This document shows positions 46,298 to 54,482 of a stretch of DNA of 64,000 nucleotides, piece by piece; the first letter of the stretch is position 1; each line of letters begins with the position of its first letter. The stretch is from Ga0077548 sp035440445. GTDB taxonomy: Bacteria > Pseudomonadota > Alphaproteobacteria > Rhizobiales > Xanthobacteraceae. The notes beneath the pieces are model-generated. The model made no database searches. It saw nothing but the letters and a program-made list of their open reading frames with translations, and had not been told where the DNA came from. The stretch is taken from the NCBI GenBank assembly GCA_035440445.1, contig DAORMJ010000013.1, positions 26,231 through 90,230 of the forward strand, written 5' to 3'. The position numbers and the translations under genes are program-made.

Positions 46298-47638
46298 TCA
46301 GGCAGCGGGAACGGGAATGACAAGCCGCGCCGAGGTGCCCGGATTGCGCGCGGCATAGTCGATCCGGCCGCCAAGGGTATTTGCCATGGCCGAGACGATT
46401 CGTGTGCCGAGGCCGGTGCCGCCGGACGCGACCGTGCCGCTGCGGCCGATGCCGTCATCTTCGACGACGAGCTCGATCTCGCGATCGGAAAGCTGTTTCA
46501 GCTTCACGCGGATTTCTCCGCTTTGAACCGGATAGGCGTATTTGAATGCATTGGTGACGAGTTCGGTCGCAACGATGCCGAGATTGACCGCAGCATCCGT
46601 TTTCAGCTTCACCGGGTCGAGTTCGCTGCGCAGATTGGCGCCGCTGCCCTCCGCGCGCATCGAGGCGGCAAGATGATCGAGCAGCGTCTTGAAATACTCG
46701 TCGAGCGCCACGAAGCGCGCGTCGCCCGAACTGTAGAGCCGCTTGTGAACCGCAGCGATCGCATAGATGCGGCCCTGAATCTCGTTCAACGCCTGCTTGG
46801 AGGCGGCATCGGTGGAAGCCTTTGCCTGCAGCGAAACCATCGACGTCACGAGCGCCAGACTGTTGGCGACGCGGTGATTGACCTCGGCAAGCAACACTTC
46901 CGCGCGGTCGCGGGCGCGCGCCAGATCGCTGGTGCGCAGCCTCACTCTTTCTTCGAGGCTCGAATTCAGCGCCTTCACCTCGTCGCGCGCCTGCACTATC
47001 TCGCGCGCATATTGAATGACGGTTGCGATGACGCCGCCGACCACGGCCATGATGATCAGCCCACCGATGATCGAAACCCACCGCAGCCAGTTGGCGTTCT
47101 CGCGCTGCTCATGAACTTCCGCCGTCAGCCGGTCGTCGGTGCGGCGGATGACACCGGAGAGAAATACATTCGCTTCGTCCATCAGCGCCTTGCCGCGATT
47201 GCTCTTCAGAAGCTCCATGGCATCCTGATCGCGGAAGGCGGATTTCAGCGCGATGGATTCGTCCATCTCCTTGAGCTTGTCGGCGACGATCGCGCCGAGA
47301 CGCGCGAGAAGCCTGGTCGCATCCGCGTCGCTGCCGAGCGCGCGTTGGAGGATGCCGAGTTGCCGCAAGGTTTGCGCTTTGGCGTTGGCGAAAGGCGCGA
47401 GGTAAATTTCGTTCGCACTGACGAGATAGCCGCGTTGGCTGGCTTCGGCGGTTTGCAGGGCGCTGCGCAATTCGACGGCCGCGGTTCGCGTATCGCGCAA
47501 TTCCAGCACTTCGTCGTAGGACATGCGCGTCCGCTCACCGAGCCAGACCGTCGTCGCGACGATCCCGAACAATGTCAGGAAGGCGACCGAAAGCAGGGCA
47601 ATGGTTGAGCCAATGACAAGTCGGCTGGATATCGGCAT
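46298..47638 (-). CDS. Sensor histidine kinase with CHASE3 domain (HisKA_2 / HWE-like)
   Basis: A 446-residue membrane kinase. Transmembrane segment one is near residues 8-28 (VIGSTIALLSVAFLTLFGIVA), segment two near 185-205 (VSIIGGLIIMAVVGGVIATVI), and between them lies a CHASE3 extracytoplasmic domain. The phosphorylated histidine is in the HisKA_2 motif EVNHRVANSLALVTSMVSLQ. The ATPase domain has ELVTNAFKYAYP and VEDDGIGRS, then GGTGLGTRIV. No partner response regulator is adjacent. Kinases of this type often feed general stress or light responses. Confidence 0.92.
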   Translation of the reverse strand: MPISSRLVIGSTIALLSVAFLTLFGIVATTVWLGERTRMSYDEVLELRDTRTAAVELRSALQTAEASQRGYLVSANEIYLAPFANAKAQTLRQLGILQRALGSDADATRLLARLGAIVADKLKEMDESIALKSAFRDQDAMELLKSNRGKALMDEANVFLSGVIRRTDDRLTAEVHEQRENANWLRWVSIIGGLIIMAVVGGVIATVIQYAREIVQARDEVKALNSSLEERVRLRTSDLARARDRAEVLLAEVNHRVANSLALVTSMVSLQAKASTDAASKQALNEIQGRIYAIAAVHKRLYSSGDARFVALDEYFKTLLDHLAASMRAEGSGANLRSELDPVKLKTDAAVNLGIVATELVTNAFKYAYPVQSGEIRVKLKQLSDREIELVVEDDGIGRSGTVASGGTGLGTRIVSAMANTLGGRIDYAARNPGTSARLVIPVPAA

Positions 47639-47750
47639 GCGGCAAGAGCGATGCCCGATATTCCGCCGCCCCACAAGCGGCGGCGATGCTATTGCGGCCG
47701 TAGGCATATTCGGGGCGGGCCAGACCTGAACGGCCGGCCCGCCTCGGCAA

Positions 47751-48764
47751 TCAGTTCTTCGTTTCTTCGGGGCTGAAGGGGCGAACCAGGAGCTTCGCGT
47801 CCTTCTTCATGCCGGACGCCCAGCCCTCCGAGGGATCGTAGAAGCGATAATCTGCCTCGAGCGCGTAGTCGAAACGGAAGCAGCGCGCGTGATTGACGAA
47901 AAAGGAGCCTTTGGGTTCGTAGCGCCAGGCCGCGCAGAGCTTGTCGCCATCGCAGGAAGCCTTGCACTGCTCGATCGTACCATCTTTCGGAAATTCGAGT
48001 TCGGCAACGTGCTCCACCGTCAGGCCGTTGTTCTGTCCGGTCGGCTCGAGCGCCACATTCGGCATCAACTCCGAACCCGGATGGTGCTTGTGATTGGGTG
48101 CGGGTTTCGGCTCAGGAGCAGGCTCGGGCTTTGGCTCGGGCGCGGCGGCGACGGTGCGCTTCAACGCATCTTCGAGACCCTTCGCATCGGAGGCAGGAAA
48201 ATATTTGCCGCCGGTATTCTCCGCAACGCAGGCAACCTGCTTGCCTTCGGCATCGGAGAGACCGAAGCCGACGACATGAACGGTGAGGCCGATCGCGCTC
48301 TTCTTCAGTTCGGCGGCAACCGCGCAGGGATCAGCCTTGCAGGTCTCCAGTCCGTCGGTGATCAGGATCACGTTCGCCTTGTCTTCGCTCGTCCGCAATT
48401 CTTCGGCTGCGCGCTTGACGGCCGCGGAGAGCGGCGTGCGTCCAAGAAATTTCATCTTGCCGACAGCGCTGTTGATGGCACCGGCCGTGTTCCTGGCGGG
48501 GGCAACCACCATCTCGATGTCCGAGCAACTGCCTTTCTCGCGGTGACCATAAGCAATCAGGCCGAGTTCGGTATCGGCAGGGACGGATTGCAGAACAGTG
48601 CGAAGCGTTTGCCGCGCAATTTCAAGCTTTGGCTTGCCGTCGATCTTGCCCCACATCGAGCCGGAGGCGTCGAGAATGATGATGGTTTTCTCTGCTGCGG
48701 ATACCGCCGCAGGAGCGAGGAGCAGAAACAGACAGGCGAACAGGCGCCGCATGGAGATGGGCAT
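47751..48764 (-). CDS. Exported von Willebrand factor A domain protein with C-terminal PAN-like domain
   Basis: A 337-residue secreted protein. The signal peptide is RRLFACLFLLLAPAAVSA; the VWA domain follows with the metal site IILDASGSMWGKI, and VILITDGLETCKADPCAV is a typical later motif. A proline-rich linker (PEPKPEPAPEPKPAPNHK) near residues 208-225 joins it to a C-terminal cysteine-containing domain (GTIEQCKASCDGDKLCAAWR, then ARCFRFDYALEA) that looks like a PAN/Apple fold. GGGAG upstream supports the ATG at 48764. It is the last core gene before the tRNA-Glu islands. Confidence 0.88.
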   Translation of the reverse strand: MPISMRRLFACLFLLLAPAAVSAAEKTIIILDASGSMWGKIDGKPKLEIARQTLRTVLQSVPADTELGLIAYGHREKGSCSDIEMVVAPARNTAGAINSAVGKMKFLGRTPLSAAVKRAAEELRTSEDKANVILITDGLETCKADPCAVAAELKKSAIGLTVHVVGFGLSDAEGKQVACVAENTGGKYFPASDAKGLEDALKRTVAAAPEPKPEPAPEPKPAPNHKHHPGSELMPNVALEPTGQNNGLTVEHVAELEFPKDGTIEQCKASCDGDKLCAAWRYEPKGSFFVNHARCFRFDYALEADYRFYDPSEGWASGMKKDAKLLVRPFSPEETKN

Positions 48765-48806
48765 CGAACTCCCTTTTTTGCTTTTTGAAAATGAAACCAG
48801 GAAAAC

Positions 48807-48850
48807 TGGCGCTCCCTACGGGAATCGAACCGGTGTTTCAGCCTTTAGAG
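48807..48850 (-). repeat. att copy 1: partial tRNA-Glu 3' end (outer left)
   Basis: It matches the 3' 44 bases of tRNA-Glu except ACCGGTG for ACCCGTG and CTTTAGAG for CTTGAGAG. The 5' part of the tRNA is absent, so this is an attachment-site scar, not a tRNA gene. It marks the left boundary with the core chromosome, 43 bases from the VWA gene start. Confidence 0.85.
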
Positions 48851-49102
48851 CGGAAGGACCGAGTCCACCGACTCATTGCCACTCATTCTAGCCTACCTTA
48901 TTACCTCTAATATCCGCTCATTGGTGACGCGCGATTCTCAATTAGATTACGTCAAACCGCCACCGCTAACAAAACTCTTTAGCGGCTCAGTTGCGACGCA
49001 CCAAAACAGATTTCGAAGTTTGCAGTACGCCTCCACGCCGTGGACAGCATTGTCGCGAACTCATCACGATCGCGCAAAAATTACTTGCGCCACGGTCCGC
49101 CT

Positions 49103-49906
49103 TCAAATCTTGGCTCGATCAATTTCCGCCGCAATATGCTCTGCAAAGTTCCTAATCGGACAGGAGAACGCAAGACCCTCATCACCTCGACACCAACTTT
49201 GAATTGCAAAAGGCGAATACATTAACTGATCCCCTCCCTTCGAGACTCCAAAAACAATTCCGCCACTCATACCACTCATGTCGTTGGGGCCGCCTTCAAT
49301 TACTTCTCCACCCACGAAGCCTACAAACTCGGTAAATTCGACCTTTATTCTGTCGAACGGTGGCGGAACTCTCATGACCTCCATAATCTTCGGCGACACG
49401 GTCGCGCGCTCCATATCCCACTTAGTCGCATTGATCGGTAGCCCGAGAATTAAATGGTGTTCAAAGCCCACATTGACTGAGGGCAGCTTTTCTCCCTCTA
49501 CGACGACGACATCCTTCGCCATTAATTGACTGACCTGCTGATCGGATAATTGAATAGCGCCGTAATCCAACCCGCGATCTCTATCGAACCAAAGAATTTG
49601 TTTATGATGTCTGTAATCGAAAGGAAGCTGCGGCGTTTCCGGCAATCCACTCTTCAACGACGCACAAAGCCACGATTGCCTAATCTCCATCTCAGGATGA
49701 TCGAACGCCTGATTCCAATTTTTGAGGATGTGTCCTGCCGTCGCGAATAAAATTCTTCCACGAACGCTCAACAGAAACCCGGACGCCGCTTGAAATCTCT
49801 CAGGTGCGCTCGGTCCATCTCCCCGATGTTTAAACGCGAAGCAAAGTGCAATTAAGTACCGAGAGAAAAACTTGGTCGTGGCCTGAACAAACTCTTGATC
49901 ACGCAT
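49103..49906 (-). CDS. Trypsin-like serine protease domain protein
   Basis: A 267-residue protein with the three catalytic positions of a trypsin-like protease: histidine in ILFATAGHIL near residue 57, aspartate in RGLDYGAIQL and serine in GMSGGIVFG near residue 220. There is no signal peptide, so it is expected in the cytoplasm. I chose the ATG at 49906 (MRDQEFVQATTKFF), preceded by a G-rich site; a GTG at 49918 is possible. It is the only cargo of element 1. Intracellular trypsin-like proteases in mobile islands are commonly linked to defence or toxin processing; that link is inference here. Confidence 0.8.
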   Translation of the reverse strand: MRDQEFVQATTKFFSRYLIALCFAFKHRGDGPSAPERFQAASGFLLSVRGRILFATAGHILKNWNQAFDHPEMEIRQSWLCASLKSGLPETPQLPFDYRHHKQILWFDRDRGLDYGAIQLSDQQVSQLMAKDVVVVEGEKLPSVNVGFEHHLILGLPINATKWDMERATVSPKIMEVMRVPPPFDRIKVEFTEFVGFVGGEVIEGGPNDMSGMSGGIVFGVSKGGDQLMYSPFAIQSWCRGDEGLAFSCPIRNFAEHIAAEIDRAKI

Positions 49907-50047
49907 ACGCCCCCACACCGTCCAAAAGACGCAGATAGATACTTCTTTGAGACAACCCCACCCTTCAGAAAATTGGCCGGGTTCAACGCGAATTCAACCA
50001 CAACTCCCGACGCTCCTGCGAAAGGGGTACGAGTTTTCCCACGACAG

Positions 50048-50068
50048 TTAGAGAAATCTTGAAGAAAT
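50048..50068 (+). repeat. Arm-type repeat at the right end of element 1
   Basis: TTAGAGAAATCTTGAAGAAA, differing at two positions from the repeat at 59711-59728. It lies 59 bases before att copy 2, as the 59711 copy lies the same distance before att copy 3. Probably an integrase-arm binding site. Confidence 0.6.
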
Positions 50069-50106
50069 GCGCCTGCCGACGATCGGAATACTAAGGCGTT
50101 GAATTT

Positions 50107-50152
50107 ATTGGCGCTCCCTACGGGAATCGAACCCGTGTTTCAGCCTTGAGAG
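50107..50152 (-). repeat. att copy 2: partial tRNA-Glu 3' end between elements 1 and 2
   Basis: 46 bases identical to 59774-59819, from ATTGGCGCTCCC to CCTTGAGAG. It forms the left boundary of element 2 and the right boundary of element 1. Confidence 0.93.
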
Positions 50153-50260
50153 AGGTAGGGCGCCGTCCACGATCATCCACGGACGTCGTTCTTTGCCAGT
50201 GATTTCAAGAGGACGCATCCCGAGGGACTTCCGCGCACACATGCGGACGACCACCGGACC

Positions 50261-50278
50261 TTGGAGAAATCTTGGAGA
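50261..50278 (+). repeat. Arm-type repeat overlapping the integrase ribosome-binding site
   Basis: TTGGAGAAATCTTGGAGA, identical to 59711-59728, and itself built from the tandem TTGGAGA. Its last GGAG serves as ribosome-binding site of the integrase ATG at 50284, so recombinase bound to this site could repress its own translation start region or promoter. Confidence 0.65.
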
Positions 50279-50283
50279 TACCC

Positions 50284-51552
50284 ATGCCACGCCTCGTTCG
50301 AGACAAACGTTTGCAGACTCGCTCCGCACGCGGAGAACTAAAACAGAGCAAGAAGCCTTACTATCGCTCCCTCGATCCCGGTCTTTCAATCGGCTACTTC
50401 AAAGGCAGCACTGGAGGGACATGGATCGCGCGGCGTTACCTTGGAAATGAACGATACGAAACGCTGCGGCTCGGCATCGCAGATGACAAGAGCGATGCGG
50501 ACGGAACCAGCGTCCTATCCTATGCAAATGCGATCGACGCTGCGCGAACTTGGCGCCAGCAGGCAGCCAGCGGACATGCGACGCCCTCGTTCGCAACCTA
50601 CACCGTGTCCGCAGTCCTCGATGACTACATCGCCCACTTGCGTTCCAAGGGATCGCGAAGCCTGAAAACCACCGCCGGAAAGATCAACGCAGCGATACGT
50701 CCCACCCTTGGCACTGCAATCGTTTCCAAGCTCTCTGCGCGGGACTTCGCGGACTTCCAAGCATCCCTTGCCGATCAACCTGTCCTAAGTCGCTCCCAGC
50801 GGCCCGTAACGCGTCGCACGAAGCCCGCCGACGAGCACGAAGCAATTAGGGCGCGGCGTGCAACGGCGAACCGAACCATGAGCGTGCTGAAAGCGGCCTT
50901 GAACTTGGCATATCGAGAGGGCCGCGTTGATCGGGACGATGCGTGGCGGAGAACCAAGCCTTTCTCAAAGACCGCAAGCGCACGGATTAGGTACCTCCGG
51001 CACAACGAAATTGCTTCTTTTAGCGCTGCGCTGGATGGCGAGTTTCGCCCGCTTGCGCAGGCGGCACTGGTAACCGGAGCCCGGTACGGCGAGCTAGTTT
51101 CCGTCATTGTCTCCGACGTGGATGTTAACAGCGGAACGGTGCTGCTTCGGAGAACAAAGAACGGAAAGCCGCGTTTTTGCTACCTGCCAAACGAAGGGCG
51201 TGCGCTCTTCGAGGAGGCCGTAGCGGGTAAGGCGTCACAAGATGCAGTATTCACCCGGCGCGATGGAAGGAGCTGGGGCGCGTCGGATCAAGCCCGGCCA
51301 ATGCGGAAGGCTTGCGTTGACGCAGGCATCGAGCCTCCCATTTCGTTTCACGACCTTCGACATACGTTCGCGTCGCTCTTGGCGCAGCGCGGCGTGCCGA
51401 TGCGCGTGATCGCGGAGGCGCTGGGCCATGCAGATACTCGCATCACCGAGAAACATTACGCGCATCTCTCGCCATCGTACGTCGCGACCGCCGTACGCGA
51501 AGGCCTGCCGATCATGTTTCAACCGCACGATCGCGCTCGCATATGCACCTGA
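50284..51552 (+). CDS. Tyrosine-type site-specific integrase
   Basis: Recombines the island with the 3' end of tRNA-Glu. The 422-residue protein has an N-terminal arm-binding part, a SAM-like core-binding domain near residues 85-190 and the catalytic domain. Catalytic residues are Arg in ALVTGARYGEL near 265, HDLRH (His near 356, Arg near 359), the His in EALGHAD, and Tyr near 392 in EKHYAHLS. I chose the ATG at 50284 with GGAG just upstream; a TTG at 50272 is less likely. It lies 130 bases from att copy 2, reading into the element. Confidence 0.95.
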   Translation: MPRLVRDKRLQTRSARGELKQSKKPYYRSLDPGLSIGYFKGSTGGTWIARRYLGNERYETLRLGIADDKSDADGTSVLSYANAIDAARTWRQQAASGHATPSFATYTVSAVLDDYIAHLRSKGSRSLKTTAGKINAAIRPTLGTAIVSKLSARDFADFQASLADQPVLSRSQRPVTRRTKPADEHEAIRARRATANRTMSVLKAALNLAYREGRVDRDDAWRRTKPFSKTASARIRYLRHNEIASFSAALDGEFRPLAQAALVTGARYGELVSVIVSDVDVNSGTVLLRRTKNGKPRFCYLPNEGRALFEEAVAGKASQDAVFTRRDGRSWGASDQARPMRKACVDAGIEPPISFHDLRHTFASLLAQRGVPMRVIAEALGHADTRITEKHYAHLSPSYVATAVREGLPIMFQPHDRARICT

Positions 51553-51669
51553 GGTTGCAGGCATGTCCTTAAACGCGTGATGACAAAGTATCAGTAGGCG
51601 CCATAGGCTGGAGTCCTTGCATGGGGTCGCGTGCAAACAAAAAACCGGAAAAGAGAACGGAAATTCGCG

Positions 51670-51876
51670 ATGACCCGAACGAAACGCAACACCCGCGCAC
51701 TCCAGCCCGTGGCCTACCGCGTCGATGAAGCGGCACATGTAGCCGGAATCTCTCGCAGCAAGCTCTACAAGGTAATGGACGGCGGAAGCCTACCCTTCGT
51801 CCGCATTGGCCGATTGCGGCGAATTCTGCACGAAGACCTAGTGCGCATGCTTCGACGCTCGCGCAAGAAAAACTAG
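51670..51876 (+). CDS. AlpA/excisionase-like helix-turn-helix protein
   Basis: A 68-residue MerR-like winged-helix DNA-binding protein of the excisionase/AlpA kind: YRVDEAAHVAGISRSKLYKVM, then GGSLPFVRIGRLRRILHEDLVRML. Such proteins direct excision or turn on integrase genes. It is the second gene of element 2, 117 bases after the integrase. A GTG at 51631 would add 13 basic residues. Confidence 0.85.
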   Translation: MTRTKRNTRALQPVAYRVDEAAHVAGISRSKLYKVMDGGSLPFVRIGRLRRILHEDLVRMLRRSRKKN

Positions 51877-51927
51877 AGCCCTGTTCAAAATTGGCGACCG
51901 AACGCGCGGCTGCGCGAAGGAGAAGTC

Positions 51928-52296
51928 ATGCCTGAAATTTCAAAAGACGATCCACTTTATAAGTTCGTCCGACTCCCGAAAGCTCTCGTGTCCTCGCCAA
52001 TGTGGCGAGGACTCTCGCCCGTTGCACGCGCTGTCTATATCGAGATCGCGTATTGGTACAACGGAACGAACAACGGGATGCTCGGCGGGTCAGTTCAATT
52101 CATCGGCAAGAACATTGGAAGATCGAAGTCGAGCGCGGCGCGAGGAATACGAGAGCTTCGCAAAGTCGGGCTTATCGAGTTGACGAGAGAGGCGAAATTC
52201 CCGGATGTGGGGCTTGCTTCGCTATACAGCCTTGCCATGTACAAGTGCGACGTAACGGACCGCCCACCAAAGTATCCATTCCTCGCACAACCCTAG
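51928..52296 (+). CDS. Winged-helix protein of phage-replication type, function unknown
   Basis: A 122-residue protein. GLSPVARAVYIEIAYWYNGT and SVQFIGKNIGRSKSSAARGI, followed by RELRKVGLIELT, form a helix-turn-helix of the kind seen in phage and plasmid replication or transcription proteins. A good ribosome-binding site (GAAGGAGAAG) precedes the ATG. It may control replication or transcription of the island. No primase or helicase is visible nearby. Confidence 0.75.
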   Translation: MPEISKDDPLYKFVRLPKALVSSPMWRGLSPVARAVYIEIAYWYNGTNNGMLGGSVQFIGKNIGRSKSSAARGIRELRKVGLIELTREAKFPDVGLASLYSLAMYKCDVTDRPPKYPFLAQP

Positions 52297-52668
52297 GCAA
52301 GTGAAACACAACGTTGATGAATGGAGACGCTTCCTCCCCACCTTTCTGCAAGGCCTCGCCCACGATACGCGCCAGCGTATCGGGGGCCCTATGAACTAAT
52401 TATTCTATGAGTAGTATCTATATATGTTTCATGGGTGGGACGTGGCCGTTTCGTATATGGGATTACCAGTGTCGCCCGCGATACTGGAATTCTCATGGAT
52501 GAAAACGAGTACCTCTCCCGCGCGTGGGCCCGTGAAGAATTCACGCTCCTAGGGTCGAATTTCAATTTAAAAAATCTATCGCGGAAATCAAAGGGCGTGA
52601 CCTGAAGCGCTCCGAACCGTTGCGATTGCGGAGTTTGCCAATGAGGCGCTAATCGATAAGCTGAACGC
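52297..52668. other. 372-base stretch without a supported gene, AT-richer
   Basis: The stretch is AT-rich around 52390-52440 and 52560-52580. A short coding-like remnant ending AEFANEALIDKLNA stands at about 52600-52670, cut off upstream by a stop, and may be the tail of a decayed gene. Otherwise I see nothing; an origin or promoter region is possible but not supported. Confidence 0.4.
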
Positions 52669-52965
52669 ATGATGTGGTGGCCGCCTTACCGAAAGCGCGT
52701 CTTGGCAGAGGCCGACGAGCTCATGGAGTACTACGGCGACCAGTCGATCAACGCAGCGGCGCGCCTGCGCCTAGCGGCTTACCAAAACCGTGACTACGGC
52801 AAGGCTCACTTTTACGGGCGCGTAGGACGCTACCTTGAACGGTTCATTGACGTTGACGCGCAAGTGAAGGCGAACGTCGATGCACGCCGACAAGAACGAT
52901 ACGAGGCCGATTCAGCGCAGGCGGAGATGCTCCACCGTGTCATCAACAACCGCACCCTACATTGA
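52669..52965 (+). CDS. Small hypothetical island protein
   Basis: A 98-residue protein, helical and charged (LAEADELMEYYGDQSINAAA, then YYG/RYLERFIDVDAQVKANVD). No recognised domain. A start two codons later (52672, hence MWWPPYRK) is equally possible. Its TGA overlaps the ATG of the SRAP gene (TGATG), so the two are translationally coupled. Confidence 0.7.
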   Translation: MMWWPPYRKRVLAEADELMEYYGDQSINAAARLRLAAYQNRDYGKAHFYGRVGRYLERFIDVDAQVKANVDARRQERYEADSAQAEMLHRVINNRTLH

Positions 52966-53642
52966 TGTGCGGACGTTTCACCCGGCAATACACTTGGGCG
53001 GAACTACACGCCCTTTACATGCTCTCTGTCGGCTTCGAGAACGAGCGCTCGAACTTGCAGCCCCGTTACAACATCTGCCCAACGACGACGATTGACGCGG
53101 TGGTCGAGCGCGACGGCAAGCGTGCTGTCGAGGAGATGCGCTGGGGCCTCGTCCCGTCATGGTGGAAGAAAACTCTGAAGGAACTCCCCGCCACGTTCAA
53201 CGCCCGCGCCGAGACAGTGGCGGAGAAGCCGATGTTTCGCGCAGCGTTCAAGCGCAACCGCTGCATCATACCCGCGTCCGGCTACTACGAGTGGACCGCG
53301 ACCGCTGACAAGAAAAAGCAGCCGCACTACTTCACGCGCCGCGATGGCGAAATCATCTCCATCGCCGGACTTTACGAAGAGTGGAAGAACCCCGAGACAG
53401 GAAAACCACAGCGTTCCTGCACCATGATTATCGGTGCCGCGAACAACTTCGTCTCCCCGCTGCATGACCGCATGCCAATCATTCTTGAACGCGATCAGTT
53501 CTCGTCATGGCTTGAAGGCTCTGCGGGCGTCGAGGTGCTGCGCGCTGCTGACGACGACGTTCTGCAAGAGCACGCCGTATCGATGCGGGTGAACTCGTCG
53601 CGCGCAGACGAAAACGATCCGACTCTGATCGAGAGATACTAG
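52965..53642 (+). CDS. SRAP-domain protein (YedK/HMCES-like)
   Basis: A 225-residue SOS-response-associated-peptidase-family protein, which forms a covalent adduct with abasic sites in single-stranded DNA. The catalytic cysteine is residue 2 (MCGRFTRQ), so the start must be the ATG at 52965. Other signatures are LQPRYNICPT, RWGLVPSWW, FNARAETVAEKPMF, RCIIPASGYYEW and RMPIIL. The start overlaps the preceding stop. SRAP genes are common on phages and islands and may protect single-stranded DNA during mobility or when a nuclease effector is active; that role is inferred. Confidence 0.94.
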   Translation: MCGRFTRQYTWAELHALYMLSVGFENERSNLQPRYNICPTTTIDAVVERDGKRAVEEMRWGLVPSWWKKTLKELPATFNARAETVAEKPMFRAAFKRNRCIIPASGYYEWTATADKKKQPHYFTRRDGEIISIAGLYEEWKNPETGKPQRSCTMIIGAANNFVSPLHDRMPIILERDQFSSWLEGSAGVEVLRAADDDVLQEHAVSMRVNSSRADENDPTLIERY

Positions 53643-54103
53643 GTAGCTTCGTCCGCCGCTTTCTCAAGAAGACGCGCTTCCGCCGCATAGCGGGCGATCA
53701 GTGTTTTATTCTTGCCGTAAAACTCGGTGATATTTGCGAACGCGTCCGAACTATCGATGGCCGCCTTTATCATCGCTCGTGACTCGTCGTTGGCTTCCAA
53801 AAACACGATAGTTTTTGCAAGCGTCTCCCTAACCAACGTCCGCGTCTTTCCGAAAATCATCCAAGAGTCGAAAGCGAGACAGTAGGCTTCAAGCGTATTC
53901 AAGAGGTCGTTTACTGCCGCAGTCTTGTTTTCCGTCAGTCCTATTGCTGTTTCGCGCTCTCGGAAAGTGCGGAGAAATTCATTCAAGGCTTGAAACGCGC
54001 CTACTTGCCTTGCGTAATAAACCTGAGCGCCGGTGAACAGCAAAGCACATGACGCTATCACTGCGGCCGCTATTTGCGCCTTGTCTCCTGCACTCATCGC
54101 CAT
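53639..54103 (-). CDS. Small membrane protein of unknown function
   Basis: A 154-residue protein with one transmembrane helix at the N-terminus (IAAAVIASCALLFTGAQVYYA) and a helical cytoplasmic part (NEFLRTFRERETAIGLTENK). It resembles small DUF4760-like membrane proteins found in accessory regions, without firm assignment. It is the last gene of a minus-strand operon with two tiny basic proteins and has GAGGTGA as ribosome-binding site. It is convergent with the SRAP gene, overlapping it by four bases. Confidence 0.75.
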   Translation of the reverse strand: MAMSAGDKAQIAAAVIASCALLFTGAQVYYARQVGAFQALNEFLRTFRERETAIGLTENKTAAVNDLLNTLEAYCLAFDSWMIFGKTRTLVRETLAKTIVFLEANDESRAMIKAAIDSSDAFANITEFYGKNKTLIARYAAEARLLEKAADEAT

Positions 54104-54110
54104 ATTGCAC

Positions 54111-54221
54111 TCACCTCTTGCTTCTTCGCGGCTTCGATTTCTTCGGCTTTGATTTCAGCGCGGCTCGAAGATTCGCGCTCGTAAGTGAACGCCCCTTACC
54201 CTTCTTTTTCCGAGCGGCCAT
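54111..54221 (-). CDS. Tiny basic protein (36 residues)
   Basis: MAARKKKGKGRSLTSANLRA followed by a Lys/Arg-rich tail. It lies between the 54224-54391 gene (two-base gap) and the membrane protein gene (seven-base gap). It shares the LTSANL..L motif with its neighbour. Function unknown; it could bind nucleic acid. Confidence 0.55.
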   Translation of the reverse strand: MAARKKKGKGRSLTSANLRAALKSKPKKSKPRRSKR

Positions 54222-54223
54222 GG

Positions 54224-54391
54224 CTACTTCTTCTTCACGTTTGCGGTTACTTCCCTACCCGGCTTGCTAACCGAAGGCTTCGGAGTTGAGGACTGCGGCT
54301 TTAAGTTCTGCGCTAGGTTTGCACTCGTCATCGACTTTTCGAGCTTACCGACGGCGAGGTGCTGCCTCGGTGGTATAGGTTTCTTCGTCAT
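54224..54391 (-). CDS. Small basic protein (55 residues)
   Basis: It starts MTKKPIPPRQHLAVGKLEKS, then MTSANLAQNLKP, and ends in a Ser/Pro/Lys-rich tail. Its MTSANL motif matches the LTSANL of the next gene. The first gene of the small minus-strand operon; a longer reading starting at 54502 is possible but has no support. Function unknown. Confidence 0.55.
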   Translation of the reverse strand: MTKKPIPPRQHLAVGKLEKSMTSANLAQNLKPQSSTPKPSVSKPGREVTANVKKK

Positions 54392-54482
54392 ACAACGCTC
54401 CGGATTTGAAAACGTTTGATAGTAGCGCGGGCGCAATACGGCTCCTAATCGTATTCGGCTACCTCCGATCCGAGCGTGGGCT

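Larger units (their letters stand above)
48807..50152. mobile_element. Small integrated element 1 at tRNA-Glu (about 1.3 kb, no integrase)
   Basis: It is bounded by two copies of the tRNA-Glu 3' end (48807-48850 and 50107-50152). It contains one gene, a trypsin-like protease, and no integrase. Its right end carries a 21-base arm-type repeat at 50048-50068, the same distance from its att site as the homologous repeat of element 2 (59711-59728). The left copy differs from the other two at two positions, which suggests an older insertion or a left boundary that decayed. It may be a deletion remnant of a larger element or a satellite using the neighbour's integrase. Confidence 0.65.

Noticed and set aside
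48807..50152. Two further tRNA-Glu genes
   Set aside because: Only the 3' part of the tRNA is present at 48807 and 50107; the acceptor 5' strand, D arm and most of the anticodon arm are missing.
52389..52670. 93-codon minus-strand frame in the AT-rich island gap
   Set aside because: No ribosome-binding site, no recognisable motif, and unusual composition; treated as chance.
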